From positions 1 through 50,093 of the forward strand of contig JAJEGI010000061.1 in the NCBI GenBank assembly GCA_022819945.1: DNA of 50,093 nt, in the 5' to 3' direction. The position numbers and the translations under genes are program-made. Source of the stretch: Candidatus Poribacteria bacterium (GTDB lineage: Bacteria > Poribacteria > WGA-4E > WGA-3G). Positions 7,624 to 16,242 of this stretch are shown here, one piece after another (the first letter of the stretch is position 1; each line of letters begins with the position of its first letter). Under the pieces are notes generated by a model that made no database searches, had not been told where the DNA came from, and was given only the letters and a program-made list of their open reading frames with translations.

Positions 7624-10299
7624 ATGCTCAGGAAAATCGTAGTATTAATCGGGGTTTCCATACTGTTCGGAATAATAGGAGGAACCGCTATAATGGCAGA
7701 TACGGGAGAAATGGCAGGCACAACAAACGCTTCAGAAGTCTGGCGCGCTTTGCAACGCCTACAGACCACCGCTACCGTCCTCCACACCGTCGCACACCCG
7801 GACGATGAAAACGGCGCGCTCTTGACGTGGCTCAGCCGTGGGCAGGGTGTCAGAACAGCACTCTATTCAACCACACGTGGCGAAGGCGGCGCAAACCTCA
7901 TCGGTCCCGAACTCTTTGACGCACTCGGAATCGTCCGAACAGAAGAACACCTCGCCGCCGTACGCTACTACGGCATTGACCTTTTCTTCAGCAGTGCTGT
8001 CGATTTCGGTTACTCCAAACGACTCGACGAAACCTTGGAAAAATGGGACTATCAGATGCTCTTGGAAGATATGGTCCGCCTGATTCGCTACTACCGACCG
8101 GATGTTATCATCTCTCGGTTTCAAGGCAATCGCCGAGATGGACACGGGCACCATCAAGCCTCTGGTGTCGTAACGTTAGAAGCATTCAAAGTCGCAGGCG
8201 ACGCGACCCGATTCCCAGAACACCTTGCTGAGGGATTACAACCGTGGCAACCCAAGAAACTCTATATCACCCGTTCAAGATGGAGACGCGGTAACACCGA
8301 AACTGCCGATACACCCGTTCTAAAGATTGATACTGGTGAATATAACGCCTTATTAGGACTCTCTTACGCACAAATTGCGCGCCAAGGCCTCAGTTACCAG
8401 CGTTCACAAGGCGTTGGACAGACGCGCGCCTCCAAAGGGTCTTCGGTTACCGAACTGCAGTTAATTGATACAACACTTCCTGACCAACAGGTGCCTGAAG
8501 ACAACCTATTTGACGGACTTGATACAACAATAATGGGTATGGCAAAACTCGCCAACACACCGGCGTTGAATGCCGAATTTGTGGAGCTTCAGGAAAGCGT
8601 TAACGCTGCAGGGCGTGACTATGATGCCCGACATCCGTGGACAGTCGTCCCTCACCTTACCTCAGGATTGAAAACGACTCGTAGCTTAATGGAAAAGATA
8701 CAGCGTTTAGATATTGAGGATAGTGTGCGATCACATTTGCTTTTCTTGCTCAGGAACAAAGAACAGGAATTTATGACCGCCGCAAACGCCGCGCTCGGCC
8801 TGTCTCTGGAAGTACTCGTCCAACCGACAGGCACCCGCTCCGCCGAAACCTTCACTGTCGCGATTCCTGGACAAAAATTCTCAATCGGGATGCGATTGGT
8901 GAACCCCGCGCCGGTTGCAGCTGAACTCCTCGAAGCCGTGCTCCATGCACCTGAAGGTTGGAATGTCCAACAAACACAAACGGATTCGGACAACCAAACG
9001 ATACAGACAAATCAACCCGTCTCCATTACGTATGCGGTAGAGGTGCCACAGGATGCGGCGTACACCCAACCTTACTGGACACGCGCCTCTGAATATCACG
9101 ATGCTGTCTATACGCTCACGCATCCAGAACACCGCTTCCTACCCGCCGTGCCGCCTGATGTTCACGGTGTTGTAACCTATCGCGTGGATGGCGTGGATTT
9201 TACGCTAACGCAGCCAGCCCAAACGCGCTCGATTAACCGACCTTGGGGAGAAAAACGGCGTTTGCTAACAGTGGCACCTGCTATTAGTTTATCTATGTTA
9301 CCGCGTATCGGCGTTATCCCGATATCCGAATCTGCCACGGCAACTACATTTACTGTCACAGTGGAGATGCTAAATAACATCCAAGGTGAAGCGGAGGGTA
9401 AACTTGCGCTTGCGTTTCCGGAGGACTGGTCCGTGTCTCCTGAGTGGGCGGCTTTCGCTTTTACACACGCAGGAGCAAGCAAGACGTTTACTTTTCAGGT
9501 GTCTGCTGAAGGTGTAGAAGCGGGCAGAGATTATACAATTCAAGCAGTTGCTCTGTCCGATGACGCGGAATACACCACCGGTTATCAAGTGATTGAGCAT
9601 CCAGACCTTGAGCCGCGCCATCTCTACCGTCCTGCTACAATGACGCTTCACGGTATCTCACTCAAACTCCCAGAGGACATGAGCGTCGGCTACATCATGG
9701 GTGTAGGCGATAAAATCCCTGAAGCGCTGGAACAGATTGGGATTGATGTGGAGATGTTAGGCACGGAAGAACTCCGTACTGGCGATTTGAACCGGTTTGA
9801 TACGATTCTCGTTGGCATCCGAGCGTATGCTGTGCGACAAGATCTCGTCGCCTATAATGGACGGCTCCTTGATTACGTCTATAAAGGTGGAAATCTCATC
9901 GTCCAATACCAAACCCCCGAATTTGACGCAGCCCCCTTCGGACCCTACCCTTATACAATGGGCAGACGACCCGAGGAGGTCTCCGAAGAGGACGCACAGG
10001 TAACTATTTTGATGCCAGACAACCGGATCTTCCAGTATCCGAATCAAATTAGGGAGGCGGATTTCGATGGGTGGGTCGAGGAGCGCGGTTCTAAATTCCT
10101 GACGGAATGGGACGGAAATTATCAGGCACTCCTCACATGCAACGACCGCGAACAGGAACCACAACACGGTGGATTGCTCTATACACAGTATGGGGAAGGC
10201 ACTTATACATACGCTGCGTACGCTTTCTATCGACAACTGCCGGCAGGTGTAGCGGGCGCGTATCGCCTTTTCGTCAACCTGCTAACGCTTGGTGAGTAG
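7624..10299 (+). CDS. Secreted PIG-L (LmbE-like) deacetylase with NEW3-like and C-terminal glutamine amidotransferase-like regions
   Basis: An 891-residue protein from ATG 7624; GGAGG (7611-7615) lies just upstream, so an in-frame TTG at 7609 is rejected. A signal peptide covers about 1-27. The PIG-L domain begins with TVAHPDDENGALLTWL (AHPDDE at 57-62), the zinc and catalytic motif, followed by TRGEGGANLIG and a later DGHGHHQASG histidine motif. The family hydrolyses N-acetyl groups from GlcNAc-type sugars. The middle, about 410-680, looks like NEW3/Ig-like modules often attached to glycosidases. The final 200 residues (GYIMGVGDKIPEALEQIG, then DTILVGIRAYAV and GGNLIVQYQT) resemble the ThuA/GATase1-like segment found at the end of such enzymes. 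A role in extracellular glycan or mucin-type sugar deacetylation is inferred. Confidence 0.85.
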   Translation: MLRKIVVLIGVSILFGIIGGTAIMADTGEMAGTTNASEVWRALQRLQTTATVLHTVAHPDDENGALLTWLSRGQGVRTALYSTTRGEGGANLIGPELFDALGIVRTEEHLAAVRYYGIDLFFSSAVDFGYSKRLDETLEKWDYQMLLEDMVRLIRYYRPDVIISRFQGNRRDGHGHHQASGVVTLEAFKVAGDATRFPEHLAEGLQPWQPKKLYITRSRWRRGNTETADTPVLKIDTGEYNALLGLSYAQIARQGLSYQRSQGVGQTRASKGSSVTELQLIDTTLPDQQVPEDNLFDGLDTTIMGMAKLANTPALNAEFVELQESVNAAGRDYDARHPWTVVPHLTSGLKTTRSLMEKIQRLDIEDSVRSHLLFLLRNKEQEFMTAANAALGLSLEVLVQPTGTRSAETFTVAIPGQKFSIGMRLVNPAPVAAELLEAVLHAPEGWNVQQTQTDSDNQTIQTNQPVSITYAVEVPQDAAYTQPYWTRASEYHDAVYTLTHPEHRFLPAVPPDVHGVVTYRVDGVDFTLTQPAQTRSINRPWGEKRRLLTVAPAISLSMLPRIGVIPISESATATTFTVTVEMLNNIQGEAEGKLALAFPEDWSVSPEWAAFAFTHAGASKTFTFQVSAEGVEAGRDYTIQAVALSDDAEYTTGYQVIEHPDLEPRHLYRPATMTLHGISLKLPEDMSVGYIMGVGDKIPEALEQIGIDVEMLGTEELRTGDLNRFDTILVGIRAYAVRQDLVAYNGRLLDYVYKGGNLIVQYQTPEFDAAPFGPYPYTMGRRPEEVSEEDAQVTILMPDNRIFQYPNQIREADFDGWVEERGSKFLTEWDGNYQALLTCNDREQEPQHGGLLYTQYGEGTYTYAAYAFYRQLPAGVAGAYRLFVNLLTLGE

Positions 10300-10341
10300 G
10301 GGGTTTTGCTTGGGGTTTCTTCAAGGTAACCTCGCCCCTAC
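10296..10341. terminator. Shared inverted repeat over two convergent stop codons
   Basis: GTAGGGG (10296-10302) pairs with CCCCTAC (10335-10341). Each arm contains the stop codon of one of the two converging genes (PIG-L on plus, oxidoreductase on minus). This could end transcription in both directions. There is no strong T-run, and the right arm belongs to the GGCGAGGTT repeat family seen elsewhere in the window. Confidence 0.4.
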
Positions 10342-11438
10342 GCATCTTCCCACGGTGCTACATCACCAACAGGTACTGGTGCTGGGAAACGGCTCACGAC
10401 ATCAATAGGTCTGCCGGCATCGGACGATTCGATTACGCGTTCGCATATCTCCAATGCGTGCCGTGCTTGCGCGCCATTGCACCGCGGATTCCGGTCAACT
10501 CGGATCGCGTCTGCGAAGTCGGCAACCCCTTTGCCCCAATCCAAACCGGTAAAGGCTTTCGGCGGCGAGGGTTCATCTTGCCATCCCCCTGACGGCGTAA
10601 ATTTCTTGATACCGCGTCCATCATCGTGCGCCTGAAGCGAGAAACCGCCTGCTGTACCATGAATTTCGTACGGAGGCATGCCAGAAACAACAGTAAAACT
10701 GTGATAGATAAACCCGTGTGCGCCGTTCTCGAACTCCAGAACAGCAAATCCGTGATCCTTCTCATTTATCTCAAATTCAGTGCCTTGGCGCGGACCTTGG
10801 GTTAACACCCGTTTCGGCACAGCAACGCGAGCAAACCCATGCACTGTCTTGACGGGCGCAATCATGGTTGTCATCGTTGTTAGCGGATAAGGGGCAACGT
10901 CCCGGAACGGCCCGGCATGCATCAGGAACGCATCAGCACTCGGATGCCAATGTTCTAACGGCCCTCCAAAGTTCCCGATTGCGGAGATAACATCGCCAAT
11001 TTCACCTTCACGAATCCGTTGCCAGACGTTCTGCTGCACATAGCCGAGAATCGCTGATGGCGCGCACGCCAGTTTTAGACCATTCGCTTTCGCCGTTTCT
11101 ACGAGTTCGTTCGCCTCATCGGTGCGGATAGAGATCGGTTTTTCAGAATAGACGTGTTTCCCCGCCTTCAGTGCCGCCAACGAAACCGGATAATGAGAGA
11201 TGTGAAGCGTCAAATTCACAATCGCCTCCACATTTGGATCGTTTAGGACTTCTTCAAGCGATTTATAAACGTGTCCGCCATTGCGTTCTGCCAATGCCGA
11301 GGCACGCGCCTCATCTTGGTCATAGAAGCCGACCAATTCAATACGATGCGGATACGCTTGGCAACGCGGCTGATAGCCACCCGCGGAAATCATACCACAT
11401 CCAACGATAACCATACGGACTGGGGTTGTATTAGACAT
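10338..11438 (-). CDS. Gfo/Idh/MocA-family NAD(P)-dependent oxidoreductase
   Basis: A 366-residue Rossmann-fold dehydrogenase. The N-terminus MVIVGCGMISAGGYQPRC is a dinucleotide-binding loop, and KHVYSEKPIS is the family EKP motif with its catalytic lysine. The C-terminal half (GFAVLEFENGAHGFIYHSF, then EIHGTAGGF) is the alpha/beta substrate and oligomerisation domain. Substrates in this family are sugars, inositols and related polyols; the specific one is not evident. AAGGAGCG precedes the ATG on the minus strand. Cytoplasmic. It converges on the PIG-L gene, so the two are not co-transcribed. Confidence 0.88.
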   Translation of the reverse strand: MSNTTPVRMVIVGCGMISAGGYQPRCQAYPHRIELVGFYDQDEARASALAERNGGHVYKSLEEVLNDPNVEAIVNLTLHISHYPVSLAALKAGKHVYSEKPISIRTDEANELVETAKANGLKLACAPSAILGYVQQNVWQRIREGEIGDVISAIGNFGGPLEHWHPSADAFLMHAGPFRDVAPYPLTTMTTMIAPVKTVHGFARVAVPKRVLTQGPRQGTEFEINEKDHGFAVLEFENGAHGFIYHSFTVVSGMPPYEIHGTAGGFSLQAHDDGRGIKKFTPSGGWQDEPSPPKAFTGLDWGKGVADFADAIRVDRNPRCNGAQARHALEICERVIESSDAGRPIDVVSRFPAPVPVGDVAPWEDA

Positions 11439-11481
11439 TCAATGCGCTCCTTGTTATGCATTAATTTTTTACGATATAATG

Positions 11482-11494
11482 AGACTTAAAGTCT
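11482..11494. promoter_or_regulatory. Palindrome upstream of the oxidoreductase gene
   Basis: AGACTT-A-AAGTCT is a perfect 13-base palindrome 44 bases upstream of the minus-strand oxidoreductase start. It lies just upstream of an AT-rich -10-like stretch on the minus strand (TATATC), so it is placed where an operator would be. No regulator gene is adjacent. Confidence 0.3.
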
Positions 11495-11635
11495 ATCAAA
11501 TTCAGTTATTTCTGACAAGTTTATATTATTGGTCCTTCAAAGTCATTTAATTCTCTTGTCGGAGGGATCCCCGAATCCCGATCCTCCAAAAAACTCCCCA
11601 ATCCATGCCATCTGTTATTCAGATTAACTGCGAAC

Positions 11636-11702
11636 TGATGACCATTTCGCTAACTGCTGACTGCTATTCCTCTGACAACTGATAACTGAGTACTGACAAC
11701 CT
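11636..11702. repeat. AACTGA/CAGTT-type intergenic repeat tract
   Basis: A run of related words such as AACTGATGACC, TAACTGCTGACTGCT and CTGATAACTGAGTACTGAC. The same words recur at 16141-16228, 19412-19490, 19752-19866 and 40446-40480. The rest of the 11439-11803 gap shows only the promoter-like elements noted separately. Confidence 0.55.
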
Positions 11703-11723
11703 TTATACAATCCCAATTTTCTC

Positions 11724-11753
11724 TTGACGCAAAAGGTTCTTTCAATGTAATAT
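11724..11753 (+). promoter_or_regulatory. Candidate sigma-70 promoter of the lipoprotein pair
   Basis: TTGACG (11724-11729) and TAATAT (11748-11753) are separated by 18 bases, about 50 bases upstream of the first lipoprotein start. The -35 matches consensus at five of six positions and the -10 at four. Confidence 0.45.
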
Positions 11754-11803
11754 ATATTGATGTAACGTGCCAAGCAATATCACTAAATATTTGAGGTATA
11801 AAT

Positions 11804-12205
11804 GTGTTAAAATACAACCGACTTGCATTCATTGCTATTTTAGGTTCCTTAATGCTGTCCGGATGCGCAATATTGCGCGACACATCGCAAACCGAGGCTT
11901 ACAACCAGTTCGCAATACGCGCTGCGCAGGCACAACTCTGGAACGAAGCCATCTTTCGGTGGAAGCAGGTGATCAATATCGATCCAGATGATTCAAAGGC
12001 ACATAACAACCTCGGTGTCGCTTACGAAGCCATCGGAAACATGGATGCGGCGATAGCCGCTTACCAGCGTGCAGCAGAATTAGAACCTGATAATAAGTAC
12101 TACAGACTCAACTATCGACGCTGTCGTATACACCTTCGGCGGAGTGGTGTTGATGATGAAGCAGCGTTACATGTAGAAGAAGAAGAACCACCTACAGAAC
12201 AGTGA
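11804..12205 (+). CDS. TPR-containing lipoprotein
   Basis: A 133-residue protein starting at GTG 11804; the overlapping ATG at 11802 leads straight to a stop. TGAGGT (11792-11797) is suitably placed. The N-terminus has a lipoprotein signal with lipobox LSGC (Cys21), so the protein is probably anchored in a membrane. Residues about 40-110 hold roughly two TPR units, one with the typical spacing in AHNNLGVAYEAIGNMDAAIAAYQRA. TPRs mediate protein contacts. The next lipoprotein gene begins 10 bases downstream, suggesting the two products work together at the cell envelope. Confidence 0.85.
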   Translation: MLKYNRLAFIAILGSLMLSGCAILRDTSQTEAYNQFAIRAAQAQLWNEAIFRWKQVINIDPDDSKAHNNLGVAYEAIGNMDAAIAAYQRAAELEPDNKYYRLNYRRCRIHLRRSGVDDEAALHVEEEEPPTEQ

Positions 12206-12215
12206 GGACACCGAT

Positions 12216-12932
12216 ATGCAAACAGCAAAAAAGATTGGCATCCTATTAACAATCCTAACACTTTGTGGATGCGGCAAATCAGTGACGCGTGTCTCTATTC
12301 CCGTGAAAGTTGAATCTGAAATTGACATTAGTCGATATTCCAATTTTGCCGTTCTACCGTTTGTGCCTGAAAAAGAGGCGGCACGCAATGAAAAACTCCC
12401 CGAAGACATCGGCGAGGAAATTGCTGCAATCCTCCGCAGAGGTTTAGCACGTCAAAAACACTTTGAGGTCGTCAGCACGCAAGAGACAGCGAGACTGCTC
12501 ACAGGAGAAACCGTCGGGGAAGATTGGCTCACTGATACAAAACGTTTGAATCAACTTGGCGAGTATTTTGAAGTGAAAGGGATTATCATCGGCAGCTTTC
12601 GTTTCTATTCGGATAGCCGCCCGAGACGGTATTATGGCGAGCGTTACTCTGTCCAACGTCAACGCTACGTGATGGATTATCAAGACTATATGCAGAAGAC
12701 CTACCTGCTCTCACTTAGAGTGATGATTATTGATGTCGAAACCGAGCAGATTATTTGGGATAAGGCTTACCGGCGAAGCACCGCTGAAGCGCATACTATT
12801 GGCTCTTTCATCTTCTCGCAGGCGGGTCCACAGGCAAATACTATGCGGGAACTCGGCAAACGTGCTGCATCAGAATTTACGCGTCAAATCTCGCCACACT
12901 ATGAACAGGAAGATAGGTACTTGGTAAATTAA
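12216..12932 (+). CDS. Lipoprotein of unknown function, resembling CsgG/LpoB-type envelope proteins
   Basis: A 238-residue protein with a lipoprotein signal (LCGC, Cys19). The body starts with a strand-rich motif NFAVLPFVPE, then helix GEEIAAILRRGLARQ, and later KGIIIGSFRFYS and LLSLRVMIIDVETEQIIWDKAY. This order resembles CsgG- or LpoB-like alpha/beta domains, in which a periplasmic lipoprotein computes a multimer or activates an envelope enzyme. The resemblance is by pattern only. GAGGAC upstream serves as the ribosome site and the gene follows the TPR lipoprotein by 10 bases. A Tyr/Arg-rich insert (RPRRYYGERYSVQRQRY) is unusual. Confidence 0.75.
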   Translation: MQTAKKIGILLTILTLCGCGKSVTRVSIPVKVESEIDISRYSNFAVLPFVPEKEAARNEKLPEDIGEEIAAILRRGLARQKHFEVVSTQETARLLTGETVGEDWLTDTKRLNQLGEYFEVKGIIIGSFRFYSDSRPRRYYGERYSVQRQRYVMDYQDYMQKTYLLSLRVMIIDVETEQIIWDKAYRRSTAEAHTIGSFIFSQAGPQANTMRELGKRAASEFTRQISPHYEQEDRYLVN

Positions 12933-12946
12933 AACATGTCCCTTCG

Positions 12947-12974
12947 CTGGCGAGGTTACAACCTCGCTCGCCAG
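12947..12974. terminator. GGCGAGGTT-family hairpin after the lipoprotein operon
   Basis: CTGGCGAG (12947-12954) pairs with CTCGCCAG (12967-12974), and GCGAGGTT with AACCTCGC can form an alternative stem inside it. It lies 14 bases after the stop codon. No clear T-run follows. It may act as a terminator or simply be a member of a repeat family also seen at 28845-28868. Confidence 0.45.
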
Positions 12975-13073
12975 TGGCGTGTAATATGTAAGGCTCTATA
13001 GAAAATTTCGTAAGTCCTATAAATTAAAACTGTGAAAGAATGTATAGCCTTATTCCAAAAAAGAGGTAAAGAT

Positions 13074-16000
13074 GTGAAAAATAATAAAAACAACACCCTA
13101 TCTGAAAAGCGCACCAATAATACACAACGAATATTGGGTAGATACACGCTCCATATCCTCCTTCTGAGTCTACTGGTACCGCATGTTGGATGGGCGCAGG
13201 CTTTTGGAAAAAATAAGATTACTGGGCAACGCTTTGATTGGCATATCCATCGAACAGAGCATTTTGATATACATTATTATCCAAGTGAAGCGAAATTGGT
13301 GCCTATTATGGCAGCGATCGCCGAGGAGGCTTACGAACAACACAGCGAGGATTTTGAACACGAACTCCGAGATAGAACACCCCTGATCCTTTACAAATCT
13401 CATAAAGACTTTCAGGAAACCAATATAATCCTCCAAGAACTCCATGAGGGGATCGGCGGGTTTGCCGAACTCTTTAAGCACCGTATCGTTATCCCGTTCA
13501 CTGGTTCGCTTGAAGCGTTTCGAGAGGTGATTTTTCACGAACTCATTCATATCTTCCAATACGATATTATCTATCAGAAACCGCACGCCCGCATCTACAG
13601 CGGCGAGTTCCTATATTCACCACCTATCTGGTTCATAGAGGGAATGGCAGACTATTTTGCCGAAGATAACGATGCTATCGGAGAGATGGTAGTTCGCGAT
13701 GCCAGCATAAACAACAACATTGTGCCCTTACCGCAACTCCAGAATTTTAATCGACTCAGTTCCCCCTTCGTGGGGTATAAGTTGGGTCAATTGGCGGTGG
13801 CGTATCTCACGGAAACTTATGGACGCGAGAAAATTGCTGAGATTTTGCAGGGGTTACGACAGAGTCGCACGAAAGACATTGACCGCGTTTTCAGAGAAGT
13901 ACTGGGTGTAGAACTCGAAGAATTCGATAAGGCGTGGCGACAGACGATGCGGAAACGTTACTGGCCCCTTATCGTAGATCGAGAATTGCCCGATCTTGTC
14001 GCAAAAAATCTTACCGAGGAAGCGCGATATTCACATAATATTAAGCCGATCTGGTCACCGAGTGGTGATATTATTGCTTACGTCACAGCAAACGACGGAT
14101 TTCTTGAGATTGTCCTGATGTCCGCAAAAACCGGTGAACGCATTGAGCGGGTCACCAAGCGGTTTTTTCGGGAGAAATACGAGGAGATCCGGACGGATTT
14201 CAGTGGATTCGGCAGAAGCCTCGCCTGGGCACCCGATGGCGACAGAATCGCTTTTGTTGCCAAGCATCATGATGCTAACTACCTTCTTGAAGTCAACATC
14301 CTAACAGAAGAACTCACGCAATACTTCAAACTCGATTTTGATAACGTCGCTTCTCCAGACTATGATGGCAGCGGGGAACGGATCATTTTCTCGGCACTAA
14401 AAGAGGGACAAACAGATCTCTATATTGTTGAACTCCTGACGGGTGAAATTGACAGGCTTACTTTCGATCCATTTAATGATACACACCCCTCATGGCACCC
14501 AACAACCAGTAAAATTGTTTACACTTCCGAGCGAGGGGGCAAAAATAGACTCGTACTGATAGACCTTAACCACGGGACAGAACGTGTGTTAACCAACGGG
14601 ACCTATAACGCGATCAGCCCCACATGGACACCAGACGGAGAATCAATTCTCTTCTGTTCGGATGGACAAAGCATTTATGACATATACAAACTCGACATTG
14701 TAGAGAAAACGAGCGTAGAAGCAGGGACGGTTACAGAAAAAGAAACACAACCTGAACAGCAGACCAGTAACACGGTGAAGGAAGTATCACTGTTCACTGA
14801 AGACGATAGAACCGAACTTGCAGACCGAATGTGGCAGGTTGAACTGACGCGTCTTACCAACATGATGACAGGCTGTTTCAATCCGAGTTTGTCTCCAGAT
14901 GAAAAGCAGCTCCTGTTCAGTGCCTATCAGAACGGAAAATACGATGTCTGTGTTATGCAGGCTTCAAAAACGATTGAAGAGAAAATTGACGTCACAGACA
15001 TAGCAGAACCCTCGGTTATTTTGACAGCGGAAGAACCAAAGAATTATAGGATAGCCAAGCGGAAGTACAGTACAAGATCCTCTTTCGCCTTAGATGCGAT
15101 TTTCCCCGATTTCACTTTCGGTGCCGACGGCATTCTGAGAAGCACGGTGCAAATCGTCGGCAGCGATATGTTGGGCAACCACCGTATCGGGGTCAGTGTG
15201 ATGAACCAGTCGAGCTATCTCGCACCAGATTTCATAGCACAATATGGGTTCTTGACCCACCGAACCGATATTGGGGCGATGATTTACAATTATCATGAGT
15301 ATCATATTTTAGGTGGCATCCAGACGAGACGCGGTATCTTACAACGAATTACCGGACTCGGGACGTATCTCAATTACCCATTTGACAGGTACCATCGACT
15401 CGATATTGACTTCTCATTATACTCACAGCCGTTTTCTTTTAACTATCAAACAAACCAACCATTGGACCCGTATGACGATAGGGGTTTACTCACAACAGGT
15501 TCTATCGCGTTTGTTGGAGATACAACGATGTGGCGAGAATGGGCTCCGTATACAGGGTCGCGGTACCGTGTTGAACTTGAACAATCTTTCCCTGCACTCG
15601 GCAGTGAATTGTCGCTAACAAACGTTATCTTTGACGCACGGCGTTATTTCGGTCTCGGCAGGCGTTCTACCATTGCAGCGCGATTGTTACTCGGCGGTAG
15701 CTTCGGTGATGATAAATCCTATTTCTATCTCGGTGGAATTGACACCTTACGTGGCTATAATTATGAAGCGTTAGTTGGCACACGCATCGGCTTGCTCAAC
15801 TTGGAAGTTCGGATCCCCTTGATAGATGCGCTCCACTTTGGTTGGCCCGTCAGATGGTCAATCGGTGGTATCCGCGGTATTGCTTTTGCTGATTTGGGAG
15901 GCGCGTGGTCAGATTGGCGGTATGGACCAGAGAACCCTTTCGATATCTTTGTCCGAGATGAAGAAGATAACCGGATTCGACTCGATGATGTCAAAGCCTC

Positions 16001-16127
16001 GATTGGGATTGGGATGCGACTGCAACTCGGCGTGTTCTCAGTAGATTTCGCTGCAGCGCGAAATACAGACTTCACTCGACTCGAACCTGGTTTCAAATAT
16101 CACTTCGGATTAGGGCAAGCTTTTTAA
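13074..16127 (+). CDS. Outer-membrane fusion: M1/MA-like metallopeptidase, TolB propeller and Omp85-type beta-barrel
   Basis: A 1017-residue protein starting at GTG 13074, seven bases after GAGGT; an upstream GTG at 13032 lacks a ribosome site. After a signal peptide (ILLLSLLVPHVGWAQA) comes a gluzincin-type peptidase domain with HELIH (155-159) and a downstream Glu in FIEGMADYF. Residues about 320-680 hold six PD40 propeller blades (IWSPSGDIIAYVT, AWAPDGDRIAFVA, TWTPDGESILFCS and others). The C-terminal third is a beta-barrel with GGIDTLRGY (about 887-895), the GxRGY-type motif of Omp85/surface-antigen barrels, and ends in Phe. The composite suggests a surface or periplasmic protease anchored in the outer membrane. 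Substrate unknown. Confidence 0.85.
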   Translation: MKNNKNNTLSEKRTNNTQRILGRYTLHILLLSLLVPHVGWAQAFGKNKITGQRFDWHIHRTEHFDIHYYPSEAKLVPIMAAIAEEAYEQHSEDFEHELRDRTPLILYKSHKDFQETNIILQELHEGIGGFAELFKHRIVIPFTGSLEAFREVIFHELIHIFQYDIIYQKPHARIYSGEFLYSPPIWFIEGMADYFAEDNDAIGEMVVRDASINNNIVPLPQLQNFNRLSSPFVGYKLGQLAVAYLTETYGREKIAEILQGLRQSRTKDIDRVFREVLGVELEEFDKAWRQTMRKRYWPLIVDRELPDLVAKNLTEEARYSHNIKPIWSPSGDIIAYVTANDGFLEIVLMSAKTGERIERVTKRFFREKYEEIRTDFSGFGRSLAWAPDGDRIAFVAKHHDANYLLEVNILTEELTQYFKLDFDNVASPDYDGSGERIIFSALKEGQTDLYIVELLTGEIDRLTFDPFNDTHPSWHPTTSKIVYTSERGGKNRLVLIDLNHGTERVLTNGTYNAISPTWTPDGESILFCSDGQSIYDIYKLDIVEKTSVEAGTVTEKETQPEQQTSNTVKEVSLFTEDDRTELADRMWQVELTRLTNMMTGCFNPSLSPDEKQLLFSAYQNGKYDVCVMQASKTIEEKIDVTDIAEPSVILTAEEPKNYRIAKRKYSTRSSFALDAIFPDFTFGADGILRSTVQIVGSDMLGNHRIGVSVMNQSSYLAPDFIAQYGFLTHRTDIGAMIYNYHEYHILGGIQTRRGILQRITGLGTYLNYPFDRYHRLDIDFSLYSQPFSFNYQTNQPLDPYDDRGLLTTGSIAFVGDTTMWREWAPYTGSRYRVELEQSFPALGSELSLTNVIFDARRYFGLGRRSTIAARLLLGGSFGDDKSYFYLGGIDTLRGYNYEALVGTRIGLLNLEVRIPLIDALHFGWPVRWSIGGIRGIAFADLGGAWSDWRYGPENPFDIFVRDEEDNRIRLDDVKASIGIGMRLQLGVFSVDFAAARNTDFTRLEPGFKYHFGLGQAF

Positions 16128-16140
16128 TAGCAAAGGAGTA

Positions 16141-16228
16141 ACCAGTAGCCAGTCACCAGTAGCCAGTTAAGAGAAGAAAAGACCTCTTCTTTCTTTAACT
16201 GTTAACTGGAAACTGTTAACTGGTAACT
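16141..16228. repeat. CAGTT-type intergenic hairpin repeat
   Basis: CCAGTAGCCAGT occurs twice, then CCAGTTAAGAGAAG and CTTCTTTCTTTAACTG form an imperfect hairpin followed by further TTAACTGG words. It fills the space between the peptidase fusion and the UPF0182 gene. Confidence 0.55.
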
Positions 16229-16242
16229 TGAAAAGGAGAAAT

